Below are positions 4,760-8,799 of a stretch of DNA of 8,799 bases, piece after piece; the first letter of the stretch is position 1, and the number at the start of each line of letters is the position of its first letter. The notes below the pieces were generated by a model. That model did no database searches. It was not told the origin of the DNA and was given only the letters and a program-made list of their open reading frames with translations. The position numbers and the translations under genes are program-made. Source of the DNA: an uncultured Candidatus Competibacteraceae bacterium (lineage in GTDB: Bacteria; Pseudomonadota; Gammaproteobacteria; Competibacterales; Competibacteraceae); NCBI GenBank assembly GCA_937872125.1, contig CALMNY010000232.1:1-8799 (forward strand). Reading direction: 5' to 3'.

Positions 4760-7009
4760 CTAGCTCAGCTTCTTCAGAAATTCCCCAGCCCGCGCCTTTT
4801 GCGTGGCGTTTCCTTCTCGCAATACTTCTTCCAGCAAACTGCGCGCACCAACCTGATCGCCCATATCCAGATAGGCCGAGGCCAGATCCAGCTTGGTCTC
4901 CACGTAATCGGCAGCATCCATCCCCCCTTTGCCCAAAACGCCACTGACGCTTTCTTCCCGATTACTGGGCAAAGTCCCCCCGCCGAAGCTCTGCAAGGCT
5001 TCATCCAGCTTCAGGTCTTCGTGCATACGTTTCGGCGAGTCCTGGGCCACATCGGTAAATTCGAACTTCATGGCCGGTATTGCGGAATCGGCCGGAGCGG
5101 CAGCGGTGAGAAACGCCGGGGACTTGGGCGGAGGCTCGGTGATGCTCAGTTCCAGAGGCGGCAATTCGGTGGGTTGCGGCCGTGCCGTCTTGCCTATCGC
5201 CAGACTGTCAAAATCGAAGTCGAAGCCATCCAGCCGCAATTCGGACGGTAATTCGCTGGGCGGTTGCGGCGGAGCCGCTTTGACCTCCTGAACCTTTTTC
5301 TCCTGCGCTGCCGGTTCGGGAGGCGTAACCTCGAATGGATTGGCAGGCTGGCGCGCCACTGGAGCCGTGGGCGGCTCCGCCTCAAGCAGCGGCGCCTTGA
5401 TATCGCGCACCGGCGCCACACCCGGTCGCGCTGCGACTACCGGCATTTCTCCTTGAGCCAGGCCAACATCCAAATCCTTGAGCAATTCTCCAATCGGTTT
5501 GGGCGTCGGTGCGCCCGCCGGACCAGCCGCCCGCTTGTCTGCGGCTGGTGCTGTCGGGGCGGCAGCCGTCCTCCCCGTGGCAGGCCGCGGCCGGACCGAC
5601 CCTGGCTCACGGATTCGAGTCCGCACGATTGGGGTTTCCCGGGGTTCCATAACCGCGGTGGATTCGCTTTCCGGGAGCTCCGCCACGGCCATGCTCGCCG
5701 CCGCCGGTTTAGCTTTGGCGGGACGACGCAAGAGCGGAAGCAGGACCACCGCAGCGATGGCCAGCGCAATCAGGACAATCGCTATCCAGACCACCGGGCT
5801 GTCGAGCCAACTGGACTCGGCGGCGGCGGGTGGCGCGGCGCTGGGCGCCGGTTGCGGCTGGGCCGCCGGCGGTGCTGCCGAAGGGGTCACAGGCGCTGGT
5901 TCCGGTGGGGTTGCCGGCGGCGGTTCCGGTTGCGCGCCAGGCACCGGTTGTGGCGGACCCGCAGCCGGTGGTTCCGGCTGAGGAATGGTCTCCCTGGGAA
6001 CGATTTCCTGCGGCGGCTCAGCCTGAGGCGGCGTCACCGCTCCCGTAGCCGGGACTGGCGCCACGAGCGGTTGCGCCCCTTCCGCCGCCGGGGTCGTGGG
6101 TGACGGAGGCGTGACGCTTGGCGGTGATGGCGCGCTGGGTTCAGAAACAGCCGGCGCCGGCGGCTCGGCAGCAACCGGTGGGCTGGGCGAGCTGGGGGGC
6201 GGCGCCAGCGTTGGCTCTGGAGCGCTGACCGGCTCAGGAATCGGAGGAGCCGCCGCCAGGATCGGCGGCGGTGCGGAGACGCCCAGCGCCTGTGCGGTCG
6301 GCACCTTCAGGGTAGCGCCGGAGCGGAGTGTATTCGGATTGCCGTTAACAAACGCTGCTGGATTGCCGGCCATCAGGATGGCCATCATTTCACGCAAGTT
6401 AACCGCCGTCGAAGGCCGAACCCGGTTGGCGACGGCCGCCAACGTCTCGCCGGGCTTGACCGGCCCGTAGAATGACGCGCCTTCGAAGCTAACCGGCGGC
6501 GCCGGTGGCAATTGTGGAATCGCCGGGGCCGCCGCAACTGATGCCGCGGCAACCGGCGGTGGCGTCACGACGGGCGGTGGGGGCGGTGGGGGCGGCAGCC
6601 TGCGATTCGCATACAGTTCCGGATCCAGTTGAATCGCAAAATCACGAATCAAGCGGCCACGCGCCCAAACCAGTTCCAACAGCAAATTAAAGTTGGGCTC
6701 ACGAATCGGCTCGACAGAGGTAATCTGGACGATGTTCCGGCCACCCGGCGGGGTTTGCACCGCAAACCGCAGCTTCGATAAAAGCTCCAGCCGTTCGACG
6801 CCCGCCCGGTCGAACTCCTCCTGGCGCGGAATCCGCACGGTCAAGCCGGTTAACTCGGCGGGATTGCTGGTAATCAGGGGCAACTCGGCCTCGAAGGTCT
6901 GATTAAGCGCCGAACGCACCTCGATTTGGCCAACGCCCAAGGCAAAAGCGCACACCGGCGCGATCAGACCCAGTAATAAGAAGAGTCGGAGTAATATCCT
7001 GGTCGGCAT
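4760..7009 (-). CDS. fimV: FimV/HubP-type polar peptidoglycan-binding protein
   Basis: FimV proteins mark the cell pole, bind peptidoglycan and support type IV pilus assembly, twitching and, in Pseudomonas, cAMP signalling; the Vibrio relative HubP organises polar partners. The 749-aa product shows the full plan. A signal peptide covers residues 1-23 (cleavage after AFA), then the FimV N-terminal domain (LGVGQIEVRSALNQTFEAELPL on, about 24-135). Eight prolines follow at 139-146, then a LysM domain at about 180-237 (VKPGETLAAVANRV...NPNTLRSGATLKVP). A long Pro/Ala/Glu linker (245-400) precedes one transmembrane helix at about 406-427. The cytoplasmic part has an acidic LDGFDFDFDSL motif (593-603) and the conserved FimV C-terminal domain (about 694-749, DYVETKLDLASAYLDMGDQVGARSLLEEVL). 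The ATG at 7009 is chosen because GGAGA lies 8 bases upstream and a signal peptide starts there; an in-frame ATG at 7117 lacks both. Pseudomonas aeruginosa FimV is longer (about 919 aa). The asd-fimV order is conserved in pseudomonads. Confidence 0.93.
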   Translation of the reverse strand: MPTRILLRLFLLLGLIAPVCAFALGVGQIEVRSALNQTFEAELPLITSNPAELTGLTVRIPRQEEFDRAGVERLELLSKLRFAVQTPPGGRNIVQITSVEPIREPNFNLLLELVWARGRLIRDFAIQLDPELYANRRLPPPPPPPPVVTPPPVAAASVAAAPAIPQLPPAPPVSFEGASFYGPVKPGETLAAVANRVRPSTAVNLREMMAILMAGNPAAFVNGNPNTLRSGATLKVPTAQALGVSAPPPILAAAPPIPEPVSAPEPTLAPPPSSPSPPVAAEPPAPAVSEPSAPSPPSVTPPSPTTPAAEGAQPLVAPVPATGAVTPPQAEPPQEIVPRETIPQPEPPAAGPPQPVPGAQPEPPPATPPEPAPVTPSAAPPAAQPQPAPSAAPPAAAESSWLDSPVVWIAIVLIALAIAAVVLLPLLRRPAKAKPAAASMAVAELPESESTAVMEPRETPIVRTRIREPGSVRPRPATGRTAAAPTAPAADKRAAGPAGAPTPKPIGELLKDLDVGLAQGEMPVVAARPGVAPVRDIKAPLLEAEPPTAPVARQPANPFEVTPPEPAAQEKKVQEVKAAPPQPPSELPSELRLDGFDFDFDSLAIGKTARPQPTELPPLELSITEPPPKSPAFLTAAAPADSAIPAMKFEFTDVAQDSPKRMHEDLKLDEALQSFGGGTLPSNREESVSGVLGKGGMDAADYVETKLDLASAYLDMGDQVGARSLLEEVLREGNATQKARAGEFLKKLS
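6572..6595 (-). repeat. Polyproline-coding 9-bp tandem repeat in fimV
   Basis: Eight consecutive Pro codons cycle CCG-CCC-CCA, giving about 2.7 copies of a 9-bp unit at residues 139-146, between the FimV N-terminal domain and the LysM domain. Runs of this length are known to stall ribosomes unless EF-P acts. The repeat could change length without a frameshift. Confidence 0.85.
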
Positions 7010-7017
7010 GGAACCTG

Positions 7018-7022
7018 TCTCC
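7018..7022 (-). promoter_or_regulatory. fimV ribosome binding site
   Basis: GGAGA on the - strand lies 8 bases before the ATG at 7009. It decides the start in favour of the signal-peptide methionine; the in-frame ATGs at 7024 and 7117 have nothing comparable. Confidence 0.75.
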
Positions 7023-7028
7023 ATTGCA

Positions 7029-7103
7029 CCGCCGGCCAAAATACCGGCGGGATGACATTGGATACCGCCGCCAGCCAAGCGGACCAGCGGCTGTTCCGCT
7101 TGG
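7029..7103 (-). promoter_or_regulatory. Two stem-loops in the fimV leader
   Basis: The 216-bp gap between asd and fimV holds two perfect hairpins. One has 9-bp arms (7075-7083 with 7095-7103, 11-base loop). The other has 7-bp all-GC arms (7029-7035 with 7044-7050, 8-base loop), ending 6 bases upstream of the fimV GGAGA. The part near asd (7104-7225) includes an AT-rich stretch at about 7140-7190 that could hold a promoter, but no hexamer pair with good spacing stands out, and I see no convincing terminator after asd. The stems are seen directly; a regulatory role is inference. Confidence 0.5.
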
Positions 7104-7225
7104 AACCGTTGGCGCAATGTGCGGCGGATCGAAGCTTCTGTTTAAAGATACTCCTTAATTACAATTTCCGCGATTTGGATAAGCCTTAACATCGAACAGC
7201 CGATCGTGGTTACCGGCTATCCCGT

Positions 7226-8344
7226 TCAGCGCTCCAGCAGGATGCGCAGCATCCGCCGCACCGGTTCCGCCGCGCCCCACAGCAACTGATCGCCGCAGGT
7301 AAACGCCGTCAGGTACTGCGGTCCCAGATTGAGTTTGCGCAGACGGCCGACCGGCACGTTCAAGGTTCCCGTGACGGCGGCGGGCGTCAATTCACGGATG
7401 GAAACCTCGCGCTCGTTCGGGATCACGCGCACCCAGTCGTTGGCCCCGCCGATCATGTCGGTCAGTTCATCCAGCGGCGCCGCACGGGTCAACTTGATGG
7501 TCAGAGCCTGGCTGTGGCAGCGCATCGCCCCCACCCGCACGCACAGGCCATCAATGGGAATGGGATTGTCCGTATGGCCGAGGATTTTGTTGGTCTCGGC
7601 CTGGCCCTTCCACTCCTCACGGCTCTGGCCGTTGTCCATCTGCTTATCAATCCAGGGAATCAGACTGCCGGCCAGCGGAACAGTGAAGTTCGCCGTCGGT
7701 AAATCACTGGCGCGAAGCGTCTCGGCCACAATGCGATCAATTTCCAGGATCGCCGAGGCCGGCTGCTCCAGCCGGTCGGCCACCGCGCGATGAATCACCC
7801 CCATCTGCTGAATGAGCTCGCGCATATGCTGGGCGCCGGCGCCGGATGCGGCCTGATAGGTCATGGCGGTCATCCATTCCACCAGGCCGTGGGCGAACAG
7901 CCCGCCCAGCCCCATCAGCATCAGGCTCACCGTGCAGTTGCCGCCGATATAATCCTTCACCCCCCGCGCCAGAGCGTCCTCGATCACCTGGCGGTTGACC
8001 GGGTCCAGGATAATGACGGCGTCGTCCTTCATCCGCAGGGCCGAGGCGGCATCAATCCAGTAGCCTTTCCAGCCGGCGGCGCGCAGTTGCGGATAGACGG
8101 CGTTGGTGTAATCGCCGCCCTGGCAGGTGACGATGATGTCCAGCGTCTGTAAATCGGCGATGGAGCGGGCGTCTTTCAGCGTGGTCCGTTCCTGGCTGAT
8201 GGCCGGCCCCTGGCCGCCGACGTTAGAGGTGGTAAAAAACACCGGCTCAATCAGGGCGAAATCATTTTCCGCCTGCATCCGCTCCATCAGCACGGAACCC
8301 ACCATGCCGCGCCAACCTACCAGACCTACTCGCTTCATCATCAT
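7226..8344 (-). CDS. asd: Aspartate-semialdehyde dehydrogenase (E. coli-type)
   Basis: Asd reduces aspartyl-4-phosphate to aspartate 4-semialdehyde with NADPH in the cytoplasm, the branch point to diaminopimelate/lysine, threonine and methionine. The 372-aa product is close to the 367 aa of E. coli Asd and aligns with it by eye along its whole length. The dinucleotide-binding start is [18 protein letters not shown] (6-23). The catalytic Cys is C137 in [17 protein letters not shown], and [11 protein letters not shown] lies at 167-177. [12 protein letters not shown] (269-280) includes the acid/base His277. The gene opens with three ATGs in a row. An in-frame TAG directly before the first excludes a longer form, and TGAGG lies 9 bases before the first ATG, so 8344 is chosen over 8338. 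fimV follows downstream on the same strand. The 101 bp upstream show no clear promoter or terminator. Confidence 0.97.
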   Translation of the reverse strand: MMMKRVGLVGWRGMVGSVLMERMQAENDFALIEPVFFTTSNVGGQGPAISQERTTLKDARSIADLQTLDIIVTCQGGDYTNAVYPQLRAAGWKGYWIDAASALRMKDDAVIILDPVNRQVIEDALARGVKDYIGGNCTVSLMLMGLGGLFAHGLVEWMTAMTYQAASGAGAQHMRELIQQMGVIHRAVADRLEQPASAILEIDRIVAETLRASDLPTANFTVPLAGSLIPWIDKQMDNGQSREEWKGQAETNKILGHTDNPIPIDGLCVRVGAMRCHSQALTIKLTRAAPLDELTDMIGGANDWVRVIPNEREVSIRELTPAAVTGTLNVPVGRLRKLNLGPQYLTAFTCGDQLLWGAAEPVRRMLRILLER

Positions 8345-8445
8345 CTAAATCAGCCTCATGAAAAATTTGCCCAGTCTGAAATCCGCACCGTCCCACAACG
8401 CTGCCGCCGATTCTGCGCCACCGCGCCAACATCCGGGCGTTTTGG

Positions 8446-8799
8446 CTAGAACTTCGACATCGTCTTGCGCACTTCCACCATCTTGTCGGACGCCGCCAGC
8501 GCCTGGCCGAGCGTTTTAACCCCCTGCGCCTCCAGCAGATCCAGCAGCTTGAGGAACACCTGCGCGGTCACCAGCGAATCGCCCAGTGCGGTATGACGCC
8601 CATGCACATCCACCCCCAGCCGATCAGCGATAGCGTCCAGGTTGTGGTCGTCGGTGTAATCGTGCAGATAACCGGACAGCAGCAGCGTATCCAGCACTGG
8701 ATTGCCAAATCGCACCCCAAGCTTCTGTTCCTTCAGCTTCAGGAACTTCATGTCGAAGGCGGCGTTATGCGCGACCAGCACGGTACGATCGTCGCCGAC
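8446..8799 (-). CDS. DnaQ-like 3'-5' exonuclease, C-terminal part (5' end outside window)
   Basis: The last 117 codons of a gene entering from the right edge are visible, ending in TAG at 8446-8448. The fragment carries two of the three motifs of DEDDh exonucleases. One is the ExoII motif ([14 protein letters not shown], Asp at visible residue 16). The other is the ExoIII-epsilon motif ([20 protein letters not shown], His69 and Asp74). Asp35 and the [12 protein letters not shown] segment also fit the fold. The first motif (DxE) lies outside. The family includes the DNA polymerase III epsilon proofreading subunit, RNase T-like enzymes and many housekeeping 3'-5' exonucleases, some fused to CBS/nucleotidyltransferase domains. 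The C-terminal tail ([20 protein letters not shown]...) lacks an obvious beta-clamp motif, so I do not call it dnaQ. A leftward gap of 101 bp separates it from asd. Confidence 0.85.
   Translation of the reverse strand, partial: VGDDRTVLVAHNAAFDMKFLKLKEQKLGVRFGNPVLDTLLLSGYLHDYTDDHNLDAIADRLGVDVHGRHTALGDSLVTAQVFLKLLDLLEAQGVKTLGQALAASDKMVEVRKTMSKF

Noticed and set aside
5264..6103. Long + strand ORF (279 codons) opposite fimV, with further ones at 5478-5981 and 6096-6470
   Set aside because: These are antisense to the Pro/Ala-rich fimV linker. The products are Arg/Gly/Ser-rich low-complexity text with no domain or ribosome binding site, as expected from GC-biased codon use.
7010..7117. N-terminal extension of fimV to the ATG at 7117
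   Set aside because: It would place 36 residues before a good signal peptide, lacks a ribosome binding site, and would run through the two leader stem-loops.
7790..8152. 120-codon + strand ORF opposite asd
   Set aside because: It is antisense to asd, which is complete with its catalytic Cys and His; the product is His/Gln/Ala-rich without family features.
8345..8359. Four-codon ORF (MRLI, stop) ending exactly at the asd start, considered as a leader peptide
   Set aside because: It has no ribosome binding site of its own and no run of Lys, Thr or Met codons expected of an attenuator for this pathway; its TGAGG is better explained as the asd ribosome binding site.

Overview
The window reads as ordinary chromosomal DNA of a GC-rich gammaproteobacterium. 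The evidence is a type II secretion (T2SS) gspK-L-M-N gene string, a FimV/HubP polar protein encoded directly downstream of asd (as in Pseudomonas-type genomes), an E. coli-type aspartate-semialdehyde dehydrogenase, and a GTAG-headed REP palindrome of the kind spread through gammaproteobacterial genomes. The genus cannot be fixed from sequence alone.

Layout, left to right. On the + strand, positions 1-3163 hold the end of a T2SS operon: the 3' part of gspK, then gspL, gspM and gspN, packed with gaps of a few bases or a 4-base overlap. Next is a 202-bp spacer carrying an inverted pair of REP palindromes inside weaker outer inverted repeats. Then comes a monocistronic + strand gene for an MltD-like lytic transglycosylase lipoprotein (3366-4592). 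A second palindromic element overlaps its stop codon. After it lies a strong Rho-independent terminator serving the opposite strand. On the - strand, reading right to left, are the last 117 codons of a DnaQ-like 3'-5' exonuclease (8446-8799), asd (7226-8344) and fimV (4760-7009). mltD and fimV converge on the terminator region.

Functionally, GspK is a minor pseudopilin at the pseudopilus tip. GspL and GspM form part of the inner-membrane assembly platform that couples the GspE ATPase to the pseudopilus, and GspN is an accessory inner-membrane protein. The transglycosylase and FimV both act on or bind peptidoglycan, and FimV is a polar landmark linked to type IV pili. Asd is the branch-point enzyme for lysine/diaminopimelate (hence peptidoglycan), threonine and methionine. 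A cell-envelope theme is therefore visible, but it may be coincidental.

I see no CRISPR array, tRNA, rRNA, prophage, transposase or novel multi-gene system. The most interesting material is non-coding: the two structured palindromic elements bracketing mltD, and two GC-rich stem-loops in the fimV leader just ahead of its ribosome binding site.
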